A DNA stretch of 64,000 bases from Symbiodinium natans (GCA_905221605.1 CAJNDS010001002.1:520337-584336); one strand, 5' to 3'. Positions 9,311 through 18,915 are shown, counted from the stretch's first letter. Program-made: numbers and translations. The notes: a model not told the origin generated them from the letters alone.

Positions 9311-10126
9311 ATGTCAAGCCCCACGGAGACGCAAGATGGCGCAGCGCCCGCCGCCATGCCTACGGCCGAAGAGACCGCGGATTCCTCCAACTTGGCAGCA
9401 ATTCCTCCCCAAGATATGGTCACTCGTGAACCCGTTGCCCAAGGAACCATGCATGAGATCAATGCCAACTTACATGTCTGTGTTATGAGTGATGGTACTT
9501 ACGCTAGTTTTGCTGACGGACATAAGATGACTATTTCAGAAGCAGTCTACGAGACCCTCCTGCAGGGTGTAGCTAATAGACCCACCCGACCCCGACCACC
9601 TTCGGATATTTCGAACATTACGGGTTTGCGCTCAGCTTCGGCAGCGATGACCAATGATGAGCCCATAGAGTGGGGCGATATGGACCCAAATTTAGTTAGA
9701 GAGCTCCAGCAGAACCCGGCTAAGATGAAGGTATTTCTGGCTACACATAAGTCCAAGCAACCTCGACTAGAGTACCAGAGAGGCGGCGCAGCTTTTGTGC
9801 CTCCGCCAGAACAGCCCTCCTCCTCCTCCATCGGCCCTACACCTCCCCTTGCAACGGAGACCCCAGCCTTCTCACAGCTGCAAGCAGACTCGATGACTTC
9901 ATGGTTTGAGAAGTATCATCATGAGCAGATTAGCCCCTTACTAGCCCGAGTCACTTCACTAGAAACAGCGAACCTCCCAGAAAAGTTTACCCACGCAGAA
10001 AGACAGGCCCGATTGGACAGGCTAGCTTCACTTTCGGTACATGCGGATACTTACAATAGAACCTGCATCGTCCATGGCATCCCTCCTTTCTCCAACTACA
10101 GGACAATCCAGGACAATCTCTACTAA
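9311..10126 (+). CDS. LINE ORF1, N-terminal part, ending at an in-frame TAA
   Basis: The start is the ATG at 9311 (an upstream GTG at 9254 also opens the frame). The segment is rich in Pro/Ser/Thr, then has a helical stretch (SWFEKYHHEQISPLLARVTS) typical of an oligomerising region, then RTCIVHGIPPF, which resembles the first strand of an RRM-like fold as in L1-type ORF1 proteins. The TAA at 10124-10126 falls inside this putative fold, and the same frame continues directly with coherent sequence. I therefore read the stop as a mutation in this copy (or a recoded stop) rather than the natural end. The inferred role is RNA binding and RNP assembly. Confidence 0.65.
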   Translation: MSSPTETQDGAAPAAMPTAEETADSSNLAAIPPQDMVTREPVAQGTMHEINANLHVCVMSDGTYASFADGHKMTISEAVYETLLQGVANRPTRPRPPSDISNITGLRSASAAMTNDEPIEWGDMDPNLVRELQQNPAKMKVFLATHKSKQPRLEYQRGGAAFVPPPEQPSSSSIGPTPPLATETPAFSQLQADSMTSWFEKYHHEQISPLLARVTSLETANLPEKFTHAERQARLDRLASLSVHADTYNRTCIVHGIPPFSNYRTIQDNLY

Positions 10127-12595
10127 CTTTTAGGCAGTACAGGCCTTTCTCTAGATGACTTGCAGTCCATGACCAACCATTTGTTGACGACAACCTCTGC
10201 TTTCTTGAAGCTGACTTTCGTTAGGGAGTCCCAGGCTAGACAGTTCTTCCAATCCTTTAGACAAAAGAAGCGATACTTCAGACAAAGAGACACAGGTGAT
10301 GATGTACATGTTCGAGTAGAAAGGGATCTTGCCCCGACGGAACGTATTGAAAGACAACCCCTCTTGGCGGTAGTGGATTGCCTCACCAAAATCGCCCCCC
10401 CAGGCGACCCTTCTCCACTGTACACGGAGTACCTTCGCACGGACTTCAACTCCCTGCAGCTTTGGAATCCAGAAGATGATAGTTTGCTAGCTCAGATTTT
10501 GTATGCACAGGATTCGGCTGCGAACATTGTGTGCCATCTAGGGATTCTCCCTTCTCACAAGACACACATTTTGAATACCTTTGGAGGTGCCCTACAGTCT
10601 AGGATGCACGACACCCTTCGCTTCCTTCAAGCCTCTGCAAATGCTTCTAGGCACAGGTCTACTAATGTTCGCTTTCACTATTCCAATGCTCAGGATATTA
10701 GCAACATCTCCCCATCAGAAGCGCTGAAGTACTTCCCTTACGAAATTAGACCCCTTGAACTCACACAAGATATGCAGGATACCCTCGCTCACTCCCCCCA
10801 GGTGCTCATGGAAGCCTGTGCCTCCTCTGGGGGCCTGCAAGCAATTATTCAGCAGGCTATGCAGGATCGAGGAATTTCCCATTCGGACTTTGGAAAGGGC
10901 TCCAAACAAAAAGGCAATCGCCCTAGTCGGCCAGAACGACATGATGCTCAGGAAGAGACTCAGGAATTTGCTCCACGAAAGGGAAATAAAGGTAAGGGAA
11001 AGCGTCAGAATCAAGCCGGTTTTGCCCCACAGGACTCCTACACCATTCGAAGAGGGGATTGGCAGCCCCAAAACTTTGACACCAACTATCAATGGCAGCC
11101 TCCACCAGCTAATAATGCCTCACAATGGGGTCCTCCTTCCTCACTACCTTCTTGGGGTGCCCAGCCTGTACCGGCCCCGGTGGCTACCCGCCCAGGATGG
11201 GGGCAGAGACAACAATGGTCTGGTGGAGGAGGTAAAAACAACAGCCTCTTGGATGATAGCACCTTGAGCTCCAACCTGATCCAATGCGATGATTGTTCGG
11301 CACTACTCGGTACCAACTCCTCTTGCTTGGTCTGCACCAACTCTTCCCACTTGGAGATCTTACAACAATTTCAAAGATTTGAGGGGTTGGAAGCTTTTGA
11401 TCAACCGATTGTTGAATGGTTTGCCTGCCCTTTTTTCGTCCCGAGACCAGATGGTAGTCTCCCTTCTTGTAATACCTCTAACAACCAGCCTTGCTACTGT
11501 TGTATCACTTGGGATAGTTGGGCCACTAGGTTTTACTCAGGATCCCTCACAGCCCCGGAAGCCAATCCTATCATGCACTCACTCATGGCTGCATATGAAC
11601 GAGCAGTTCTAGAACTGTTGGAGAACCCTGTTGAAATCTACCAACAGTACAAGACCTCCTACTCAGACATCTACAAACTTCGTTTTCCTGACTCTGTGGT
11701 GAGTTGGTGGTATATGATCCTCAATGATTCGGTGTCCCAAAACGACCCCTTAGACCCGTTGCCAAAGCCTTGGAAGCACTCCTCCTTTGCGAACCAATCA
11801 CCCTCCCTTCTCTCTCAACCCCCCGCTTTCCATCAGCTCTCATACCCTGTGAAGTCTTGTAATATACAGGACACCAGTAAGTTCCTTTCGATCATTCAGT
11901 TCTCCTGCGATGGATTTGCCGATGTACTCAGGGATTCTTTTGAGCTTCCGGATTTCACTGTGGTTTCTTGTTTTCACTATTTCAAGGAGGATTTGATCAC
12001 TCTTGATATTGTTCCCTGGCATTCCATGGTTCGAGAGTCATTTCGTTGGGCTTTTCAAGACCTTCAGATCGCCCCCTCCTTCTCGGTACAATCCGTAGAG
12101 GAAATAGTCTACGCTGTACTATCAAACCGGCAGGATTACCTGCTGGACCAGTTCTGCAAAACTTTCTGCTTTCTCCTTTCCAAGTATCCCGAACTTATGC
12201 CGGTTTTCCTAGGCCAACTCCCATACTCCAACGAGCCCCTCAAGAAGCTAGCTGCTGCAGGTTCGAGTTACTTTGACACAGTTTACCACAACCTTGCTGC
12301 CCTATATAACCTGCATACCACCGCTTCCCAAACTATTCTGGCCCCAAATACGCAATTCTGTGAGATTTATGACCTCATTGTGAAGACTGCCCCCACACAA
12401 AGCCCTCTACATGTACAGGCCTCCTCAGCACTAGCAAGGCACTGGAATAATAAGGGCAATAGCCTAGAGTCTTTGGCCCTCCTCCTAGCAGAACGCGGCG
12501 AACACGCATTCATTATTACCCAGGCATGGTTGATACTGCAACTGGCATATAAGGATCACACTTACCCATGGATAGCCCAGTATCTCGTCCCCTGA
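10127..12595 (+). CDS. LINE ORF1, C-terminal part (zinc-ribbon-like)
   Basis: Same frame as the preceding segment; the first possible non-ATG start is TTG at 10160 and the first ATG is at 10169. It continues the RRM-like region (SAFLKLTFVRESQARQFF), has a basic, Gln/Pro-rich stretch at about 10900-11250 (KGNRPSRPERHD, KGNKGKGKRQNQ) fit for RNA binding, and a zinc-ribbon-like CDDCSALLGTNSSCLVC (C-x2-C...C-x2-C) at about 11286. The remainder is unrecognised and helical. It ends with TGA at 12593, after which the frame stays open into the endonuclease ORF. Confidence 0.68.
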   Translation, partial: LLGSTGLSLDDLQSMTNHLLTTTSAFLKLTFVRESQARQFFQSFRQKKRYFRQRDTGDDVHVRVERDLAPTERIERQPLLAVVDCLTKIAPPGDPSPLYTEYLRTDFNSLQLWNPEDDSLLAQILYAQDSAANIVCHLGILPSHKTHILNTFGGALQSRMHDTLRFLQASANASRHRSTNVRFHYSNAQDISNISPSEALKYFPYEIRPLELTQDMQDTLAHSPQVLMEACASSGGLQAIIQQAMQDRGISHSDFGKGSKQKGNRPSRPERHDAQEETQEFAPRKGNKGKGKRQNQAGFAPQDSYTIRRGDWQPQNFDTNYQWQPPPANNASQWGPPSSLPSWGAQPVPAPVATRPGWGQRQQWSGGGGKNNSLLDDSTLSSNLIQCDDCSALLGTNSSCLVCTNSSHLEILQQFQRFEGLEAFDQPIVEWFACPFFVPRPDGSLPSCNTSNNQPCYCCITWDSWATRFYSGSLTAPEANPIMHSLMAAYERAVLELLENPVEIYQQYKTSYSDIYKLRFPDSVVSWWYMILNDSVSQNDPLDPLPKPWKHSSFANQSPSLLSQPPAFHQLSYPVKSCNIQDTSKFLSIIQFSCDGFADVLRDSFELPDFTVVSCFHYFKEDLITLDIVPWHSMVRESFRWAFQDLQIAPSFSVQSVEEIVYAVLSNRQDYLLDQFCKTFCFLLSKYPELMPVFLGQLPYSNEPLKKLAAAGSSYFDTVYHNLAALYNLHTTASQTILAPNTQFCEIYDLIVKTAPTQSPLHVQASSALARHWNNKGNSLESLALLLAERGEHAFIITQAWLILQLAYKDHTYPWIAQYLVP

Positions 12596-15500
12596 CTCCC
12601 GCCGAGGAAGCTTCTGAACGACCACCACATAGCTGCTGCTCCCCATCCGAAGAGACATGGCTCTCCCTCCTTTTTCGAAGAGCCTCCCGCGCAATCCATC
12701 ACTTATGCTACCCACACTTACGTTACGACCCACTTACGTTACGGTGCCTTGGTCAGCATTAAAAGTCGGCACAGCGAACGCCCGCCTTACGCCGCCCCAG
12801 CCATCAGCCCGGCAGCACCGGCGCCGGCGCTGCGGATGAGAGATGCCCATACAACAAGGCAGCCGTTTTCTAGGGTCGTCGTGTGCTCTAGCCTTCTTGT
12901 TTCCGCTTTTGTCACTGTTCTTGCACACAACAACAGCAGCACTAAAGCCAGTTTCACCAACTCTTCCGTTTCACGCGAGAGACGGACCGCAGCATTTCAG
13001 CACCAACATTTTGTGATTAGCGGTTTTACGGGAAAGCGAAATTCTATTTGTCATGCTCTCAATGGGAATTATGTTTGGTATTTCTCCTCAACTCCAAGAT
13101 CGCATACATATCTGTGGAAGCAGTCTTTCCTTCTGCCCAATGGCATGAGGGTATTTAGGTACAGTTTTTACGACAAAAACTCCCTTTGGATGCATGTGCA
13201 AAGACGCGGTGTCTCCTTTGAGCTGGAGACTACCCGCAGTGAATCGCCAGTACTGTACGGGACGGTTATGAGAGCGGTGGCCTCCACGGGAGGCGGGCCG
13301 GGAAGCCGCTGGCGTCTCTTCCAGTATTACGATTCACTCCACCAGGAGCGGCGTCCGCCGCAATCCACTTACGATATGGAACACTTACGTTATGACTTGG
13401 ATGACAGTAATCGCCAACGCGGCTGCCAACACCGCGAAGCCCACCGGGGATGCTCCCGTGGAATTAGGAGTGAACAAGCACTAGAGAGACGATGGGATAA
13501 GTTTGTAAACAACAGACGACAAGGTAGGAGAGACTACAGAGAGTGGAAGAGAGAATGCAAGGATGCCACCCGGCGGGTACCCGGTGGACCACATCCTTTA
13601 CCCCCGGCTTACCCACGACCGACTAACACAATCCGCCTTCAAAAGCAGCTGAAGCCATGTGAGTCTCGTTCTACTAGACATGCGCCACATCAGGTCAGAG
13701 ATATTGCGTCGGGAGTGTCTTTTCCACTCCCAACAGGAACTTTTGTAAAATTGGCTACTTGGAATGTAGAGGGCCTTCGAGAGGTTTCCAAGTATGATCA
13801 GATCTTTCGGTTCGCTAAGCAACGAGGCATTGAGCTTGTTCTAGCGCAAGAAACCAAGGCAACTTCTTCACACACATTCGTTAAAAATGGATGGGAAATT
13901 CTACATTCAGGTCACCCACAATCAAAACACCATGGGGTAGGGTTCTTTGTCTCCCCTTCCCTGAGACCCCATGTTATGGATTTTAAACCCCACTCCCCTC
14001 GTATCTGTGAAATTACCGTCAATGTCTCCCCGAGAAAAATCACCGTCTTCAACATCTACGCTCCCAGCCAGGTTGAGGACGCCGACGAGGATCGTCAACG
14101 CAAATCTTACTTCTGGACAGAACTTAACTCTATCCTAGTAGATCATCCCAATTTAGATTTTACTATCATTGCAGGCGATTGTAATGCCCGCCTGGGCTCT
14201 GATTTAGATCCGGAGTCTGACTATATAGGCCCACATGTTGTAGGGGAACGACAATCCATCCAAGACGAAGATAGAGATAACGCTATTTTTCTCTATGATA
14301 CCCTACAGGCACACAACCTGACCCTTCCCCAGACCTTTAGCACCCTTCCTTTTGCAAAGCTGTGTACATATAAGGAACTCACCTGCGATGACCATCTCCT
14401 GCAAGGTACAGACGTCCGCAATTGGACGACCTTGGATTATGTAGCTGTCCCTATTGGATTGCGAAAAGCTGTCCGCTTTGAAGGTTCTATTTTCCAACAA
14501 CTTATTAACTCTCGACATTTGCCAGTCACATTCTCCATCCAAACTCAGTTTGACCCAGTCGCAAAGCCTCCTTCTGTTCCAAAAAAGGATTACTCAAATT
14601 TAGAACACTTTTCGGCTGCAGTGGAATCTAAACTGTTGGATGAGACCTCCAATACAGTTATTCTTCCGCACAAAACAGAACAGCTTTACATCGCGTATAC
14701 TGATGGCTCTTGTCCCAATAATAGAGTGGTGTCCGCTGACAATCCGGCGGGATGGGGCTTCGCTATAACATCAGCGGCTGGTACAACATTACATCCTCCC
14801 CCTGATTCGACCTGGATTCTAGGATATGGACCTGTGAAAACTTCTCCTCTCTCGGCAGAGGGGCCATTACCTGGCTCAAATAATACGGGAGAGCTTAAAG
14901 CCCTCATTGAGTTATTTGACTATCTTTTATATTACTCGCAGTTTGCAGCAGGCTCCTCGCTCACCATTTACACCGATTCTTCGTACGCTAGGAATCTCAT
15001 TTTGGGTAGCTCTCTTCCTGCCACTCACCCGCAACTAGTCTCCCTTGCCCAGCAGTATTATGCGGCTCTGCGCTGTATGTTTCATGTACAATTGCTTAGT
15101 GTTCCTGCGCATGAAGGCATACCGGGAAACGAGATAGCCGATCGCCTTGCCAAGCAAGGGGTATACTCCCGTTGCTCCATAGGCAGATTCTCTTACGTCC
15201 CAGCCGCCTCGCTTTCTCCACCGGAAGTAGGTTTCAATGTTGAAGAATGGACCTCCAAGACCATTGAAGAACAGGACTCTAAGCTCACCTCCATTTTGAC
15301 TGACTCTCTCCCATTAATCCCAGAATTACCTCTCTCAGCTAAGAAACCGTGGATCTCTAGCTCGACACTATCTCTTATTGACAAGTTCCAGAAGACACGT
15401 TTTGACGATATCTCCTCCTTAAAAATCGCCCGTAAGCAGATTAAGAAAAGTGCCTGCAAGGACAAAAAGCAATTTGTCTCCTCCTGTTTGTACAATGATT

Positions 15501-17488
15501 TTCATGGCTCCTCCGTACACCAATGGACGCACGCCCGCACCATTCGCTCTCCTTTTCAACCTAGAGCGACAGGTCTCTTCAATCTTAAAAACAAGCTCGT
15601 TTCTAAAACACAGCGCCCCTCTACTTTTGCGGACTATCTAGCCAATAAGCTTTGGTTCTCAGAAGAGGACCCTCCAGTACCGGTGAGTGCCCCTCAACCC
15701 ATCTGTAATGGCATTGAGGCCCCTTTCACCATGCAGAATCTCAATGCTGCCCTCCGAAAGTTAAAACGAGGCAAAGCCTCAGGCCCAAACGGTCTTGCCT
15801 GCGAGATATACAAGCATGCTCCCTATGTCCTTAAAAGCTTTATGTTAGAACATTATAATCAGTGCCTGGAACAGGCGGTTGTCCCTGACTCCTGGATGCT
15901 GTCAGAAGTAGTTATGATCATTAAGAATCATGCAAAAGATACGCGCTCCCTCTCCAATTACCGTCCTATCTCACTTACTAACATCTCTTACAAAATATTT
16001 GCCTCTATGCTACAGACCCGGCTGGAGTATTACTTGGATGACCGGATCAGGGACCGACAGTTCGGCTTTCGGAAACATCGCTCCACCAGCCAGCCTATAC
16101 ATGTTCTGCGTCGTCTCATTGAAATATACGAACGACAAACCTCCTCCTTCCATGCACTTTTCCTGGATTGGTCTAAAGCCTTTGACTCAGTCACTTTTAC
16201 CTCTATTAGTTCAGCAATGGAGTTCATGGGTGTTCCTAACCATATGATTGCAGTCGTTATGGCTCTGTACAGGGCCCCTACCTTCGTTGTACGAGATTTT
16301 GGCCTCAAATCGGCACCTATGAAGCAAACTAAGGGATTGCGACAGGGCTGCCCCCTCTCCCCATACCTCTTTTCTTTTATATTAACTCATCTGTTTCACA
16401 CGGTAGAGGAACGATATGCCTCTCAGTATGGCGAAATCCCTGGTGTTTTTTATACACCCAAGCCGGTATGGGACTTGGAGTACGCGGACGACACAGTCCT
16501 TCTCTCTAATTCTGCTGATCAACTAACTAGGCTCCTTCATTTAGTTCAAGAAGAAGGTAGGATTAGAGGCCTGGCTCTTAATGAAGAAAAGTGTGAACAT
16601 ATGTCTCTGAACACTAATCGTCGTATCTACTACCAACCATCCACTAGCACGCCATGCCCTTGCCAGTTTTGTACAGGTGACCAGCCGGTACTCGAACCAG
16701 TGCCCTTGGCCCAGGAAGTGAAGTACCTGGGCGCCTACGTGGATGATACTTCAGCTAACAACAAACACTTACGATATAGGATTTCACAGGCAATCGCTGC
16801 CTCAAAGTCGCTCCGTCCTTTGACGGGCCATAACGCGCTCCCTCCTTCCTGGAAACTGCGTGTTTATCGGGCAGTCATTCAATCCATTCTCCTTTATGCG
16901 ATGGAAAGCGCTACCTTAACGCAGTCCCAGCTTGTCCACTTAGATTCAATACACTATAAAAATTTGCGTCGTATCTTTAAGATCAAGTCCTCCTATTACC
17001 ATAAAGTTATTGATCCCTCCAATGCACCGTGCTCTAACGAGTACTTACATCAGTTAGCTTATAAATCAGGCCGTGCCTTACCTCCCTCCAGACTATATTC
17101 CCAAAATCGTTTAAAGCTCATGGGACACCTGCTACGGCATTCTGACACCTTGGAAAGTCAGGTGGTTTTCACAAGTACGCACGCCTACCGCAGAGGGTAT
17201 GGCCGTAATAGAACAGGGCGGCCCAGAGTGCATTGGGCAGCCTCATGCCTCACAGAGGCATCACAAAGACTGCAGCATATGCAGTCGGATCTCCCTCCCT
17301 CTAACATCGATTTGCACAATGCCTACTTTCGTATCCCCAATACACAAGAAGTCCTCTCAGCACATGGCAGCACCTCCATGGTGCATCTTGATACGACCCG
17401 CTTGTACAGGACAGTGGCTCCGGTCGCCACTGATAGACAGCAGTGGCAGCTCCTACTAAACAAACCAGCCAAGATTAATTCCCATTGA
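12596..17488 (+). CDS. LINE ORF2: endonuclease, RNase H, reverse transcriptase
   Basis: The frame is open from just after the ORF1 TGA. The first ATG is at 12836 and a non-ATG TTG lies at 12749. After about 370 codons of unrecognised N-terminal extension come: an apurinic-type endonuclease (about 13740-14540) with ATWNVEGL, LAQETKA, AGDCNARLG, TTLDYVAVP and RHLPVTF; an RNase H (about 14690-15165) with YTDGSCPNN, NNTGELKAL, YTDSSYA and PGNEIADRLAKQG; and an RT (about 15720-16620) with SNYRPISL, LDWSKAFDS (Asp at 16166), GLRQGCPLSPYLFS and YADDTVLLS at 16481. The protein nicks target DNA and copies the LINE RNA. RNase H before RT is not the usual order: in I-type elements RNase H lies after RT. 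No internal stop is present. Confidence 0.9.
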   Translation, partial: LPPRKLLNDHHIAAAPHPKRHGSPSFFEEPPAQSITYATHTYVTTHLRYGALVSIKSRHSERPPYAAPAISPAAPAPALRMRDAHTTRQPFSRVVVCSSLLVSAFVTVLAHNNSSTKASFTNSSVSRERRTAAFQHQHFVISGFTGKRNSICHALNGNYVWYFSSTPRSHTYLWKQSFLLPNGMRVFRYSFYDKNSLWMHVQRRGVSFELETTRSESPVLYGTVMRAVASTGGGPGSRWRLFQYYDSLHQERRPPQSTYDMEHLRYDLDDSNRQRGCQHREAHRGCSRGIRSEQALERRWDKFVNNRRQGRRDYREWKRECKDATRRVPGGPHPLPPAYPRPTNTIRLQKQLKPCESRSTRHAPHQVRDIASGVSFPLPTGTFVKLATWNVEGLREVSKYDQIFRFAKQRGIELVLAQETKATSSHTFVKNGWEILHSGHPQSKHHGVGFFVSPSLRPHVMDFKPHSPRICEITVNVSPRKITVFNIYAPSQVEDADEDRQRKSYFWTELNSILVDHPNLDFTIIAGDCNARLGSDLDPESDYIGPHVVGERQSIQDEDRDNAIFLYDTLQAHNLTLPQTFSTLPFAKLCTYKELTCDDHLLQGTDVRNWTTLDYVAVPIGLRKAVRFEGSIFQQLINSRHLPVTFSIQTQFDPVAKPPSVPKKDYSNLEHFSAAVESKLLDETSNTVILPHKTEQLYIAYTDGSCPNNRVVSADNPAGWGFAITSAAGTTLHPPPDSTWILGYGPVKTSPLSAEGPLPGSNNTGELKALIELFDYLLYYSQFAAGSSLTIYTDSSYARNLILGSSLPATHPQLVSLAQQYYAALRCMFHVQLLSVPAHEGIPGNEIADRLAKQGVYSRCSIGRFSYVPAASLSPPEVGFNVEEWTSKTIEEQDSKLTSILTDSLPLIPELPLSAKKPWISSSTLSLIDKFQKTRFDDISSLKIARKQIKKSACKDKKQFVSSCLYNDFHGSSVHQWTHARTIRSPFQPRATGLFNLKNKLVSKTQRPSTFADYLANKLWFSEEDPPVPVSAPQPICNGIEAPFTMQNLNAALRKLKRGKASGPNGLACEIYKHAPYVLKSFMLEHYNQCLEQAVVPDSWMLSEVVMIIKNHAKDTRSLSNYRPISLTNISYKIFASMLQTRLEYYLDDRIRDRQFGFRKHRSTSQPIHVLRRLIEIYERQTSSFHALFLDWSKAFDSVTFTSISSAMEFMGVPNHMIAVVMALYRAPTFVVRDFGLKSAPMKQTKGLRQGCPLSPYLFSFILTHLFHTVEERYASQYGEIPGVFYTPKPVWDLEYADDTVLLSNSADQLTRLLHLVQEEGRIRGLALNEEKCEHMSLNTNRRIYYQPSTSTPCPCQFCTGDQPVLEPVPLAQEVKYLGAYVDDTSANNKHLRYRISQAIAASKSLRPLTGHNALPPSWKLRVYRAVIQSILLYAMESATLTQSQLVHLDSIHYKNLRRIFKIKSSYYHKVIDPSNAPCSNEYLHQLAYKSGRALPPSRLYSQNRLKLMGHLLRHSDTLESQVVFTSTHAYRRGYGRNRTGRPRVHWAASCLTEASQRLQHMQSDLPPSNIDLHNAYFRIPNTQEVLSAHGSTSMVHLDTTRLYRTVAPVATDRQQWQLLLNKPAKINSH

Positions 17489-17583
17489 GAGCTAACTTGT
17501 TTTAGCTGCTTTTCTTTTCGCTTTCCCCTACGGCTTTGAGACATGTCGGTGCTGACGGCTGCTAACCAGCAGCTTTCGCGTTG

Positions 17584-17592
17584 AAAAAAAAA
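17584..17592 (+). repeat. poly-A tail of the LINE
   Basis: Nine A residues immediately before the right copy of the target-site duplication, about 95 nt after the ORF2 stop. Confidence 0.85.
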
Positions 17593-17605
17593 ATCAAAAG
17601 TGCGA
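17593..17605. repeat. target-site duplication of the LINE, right copy
   Basis: ATCAAAAGTGCGA, identical to 9098-9110. The bases that follow (GG, then B2) restore the YR element. Confidence 0.9.
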
Positions 17606-17606
17606 G

Positions 17607-17842
17607 GGCATTTGAAAGGGGGGGCACGTGTTGGTTGTTGAAGGGCCAAGGCAGTGCCTCGAGTCGAGGAGACAGTGTTTCTCCGGAGACCTGGCCGGCG
17701 GGCCCTCAAACAGGTTGCCCAATACCCCAGCCCTCTTCAAGTATTCACGTGCACTTCAGCCACGTTTGCGAGCAAAAACTCTTCGTTGCTCATGATTGCT
17801 TTCTGGGTGGTTGGGAGGGGGTTGCAGCGAAAGGGCTTGTTG
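17607..17842 (+). repeat. terminal repeat B2, 3' end of the YR element
   Basis: 236-bp copy of B1 (8732-8967) with one difference. It ends in TTGTTG, after which host sequence GTTTCCACAGC begins. It marks the 3' boundary. Confidence 0.92.
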
Positions 17843-18869
17843 GTTTCCACAGCTCTTAAATTCGCTACGTCTGCCCCCAAATCCCTACGAACAAAGGATT
17901 CCCAGCAATTGCATCAGCGCGAGTGGCGCAAACGATTGGGACTATGTGCGGACGGTGCTCCAGGAGTGCCGACAAGGGCCTTCAGGTTGCTATTGTATAT
18001 AAATATATGTATAATATTCATATATAGGGCTTAGGGCGTAGTTCCCAGAGTCAAGAAAAGTGTCGAACTGCTCCAGAGGCGGTGACTGGGGGCGCAATTT
18101 GCAGCACCGCGGGTTCGGGCAGCTGGTGTGGAGACAGGACTGGCTGCACATGGTGGCAAGAGAAGGGTTACCAAGTTAATCTGCACAAAAGCATGCGGAG
18201 CACGCTGTATCTGATCCAAGTTTCATCGTGAGACAAGTCGTTGGTGGCCAAGTGCTGGGCAAAAATAGAGCACACACTCTTCTTGAACTGTAGATAGATG
18301 CCGTTTCAGTTGTTTTGATTTGCTTCGCCTTCTTGCTTGGCGTTGCACTTTCCACATGGTTTCTTGCACTGTGAGGAGTTTGCAGACTATTGAAGTCCAT
18401 TTTGAAGGGTCCAGCTCCGGAATGTCTGGAGCTTTCGGAATCAAAACTCTCCCAATCTTGTGTGGCGTCTCGAGGATGCATGTGATGGGTGCTCCTTGAG
18501 CCTTGCGTTGGATCTCAAAAGTGCCAAAACTGCCCCGATCTTTACCGGAGTGTGTGTTGAAGTATTCTCCTCTATCCTGGAGATGGTTTGGAGCGGACTT
18601 CGAGGCTCCTGTTCTATTCTTTCAAGTGCCCTTCGGGGTTCGTGACGGTTGCGACGTCTGCCTCAGGCTTGCGCGAACTTCCCCAAGTTTCGGTCGAAGC
18701 GGCGAAGTGGCGTTTTGTGCCGAATTGTCTTTGTCCAATGTCCATCCGGACCGGGCTCGGGTCAAGGGTCCAACTGTTCGGGGCCATGCTTAAGAACAGC
18801 GACTGCTCGCAGAAGTCACCCATGAAGTCATCTGAAATCCTTCCGCGCAGAGCCCGAAGAATGGAGTCC

Positions 18870-18915
18870 TAAACCCGAAACCCTGAACCTTAAACCTTAC
18901 ATCCGAAGTCCTAAG
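18870..18915. repeat. degenerate telomere-like repeat
   Basis: Successive variants of CCCTAAA (cctaaacccgaaaccctga and similar). They look like a decayed interstitial telomeric tract. Confidence 0.5.

Larger units (their letters stand above)
9111..17592 (+). mobile_element. full-length-looking LINE (EN-RNase H-RT) inserted in the YR element
   Basis: An 8.48-kb non-LTR retrotransposon bounded by 13-bp direct repeats and ending in nine A residues. It has about 200 bp of 5' untranslated sequence, a gag-like/RNA-binding ORF1 region and an ORF2 with apurinic-type endonuclease, RNase H and RT. All coding segments share one reading frame, broken by TAA at 10124 and TGA at 12593. TPRT insertion explains the poly-A and the target-site duplication. 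It is younger than the YR element because it splits that element's terminal region. The length and presence of ORF1 suggest little or no 5' truncation. Confidence 0.9.
2175..17842 (+). mobile_element. YR retrotransposon with split direct repeats (Ngaro/PAT-like layout), interrupted by a LINE
   Basis: The element runs A1 (2175-2278), gag-like ORF, methyltransferase-like plus RT/RNase H, tyrosine recombinase, B1 (8732-8967), A2 (8962-9065), then B2 (17607-17842). An 8.5-kb LINE separates A2 from B2. Without the LINE the element is about 7.2 kb. Order A1...B1-A2-B2 is the split-direct-repeat structure known for Ngaro- and PAT-type YR retroelements, which integrate a circular DNA by a recombinase rather than an integrase. 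The hexamer TTGTTG occurs at the 5' end of A1, at the B1/A2 junction and at the 3' end of B2, as expected for a recombination core. No target-site duplication is needed or seen. Each repeat pair differs at one base, so insertion looks recent. The RT frame carries a single-base shift, so this copy is probably not autonomous. Confidence 0.88.

Noticed and set aside
8732-17842. B1 and B2 as LTRs of an LTR retrotransposon enclosing the LINE
   Set aside because: No LTR-element genes lie between them, the B sequence is absent from the 5' end of the YR element, and A2 sits directly beside B1. The split-direct-repeat reading explains all four repeats.
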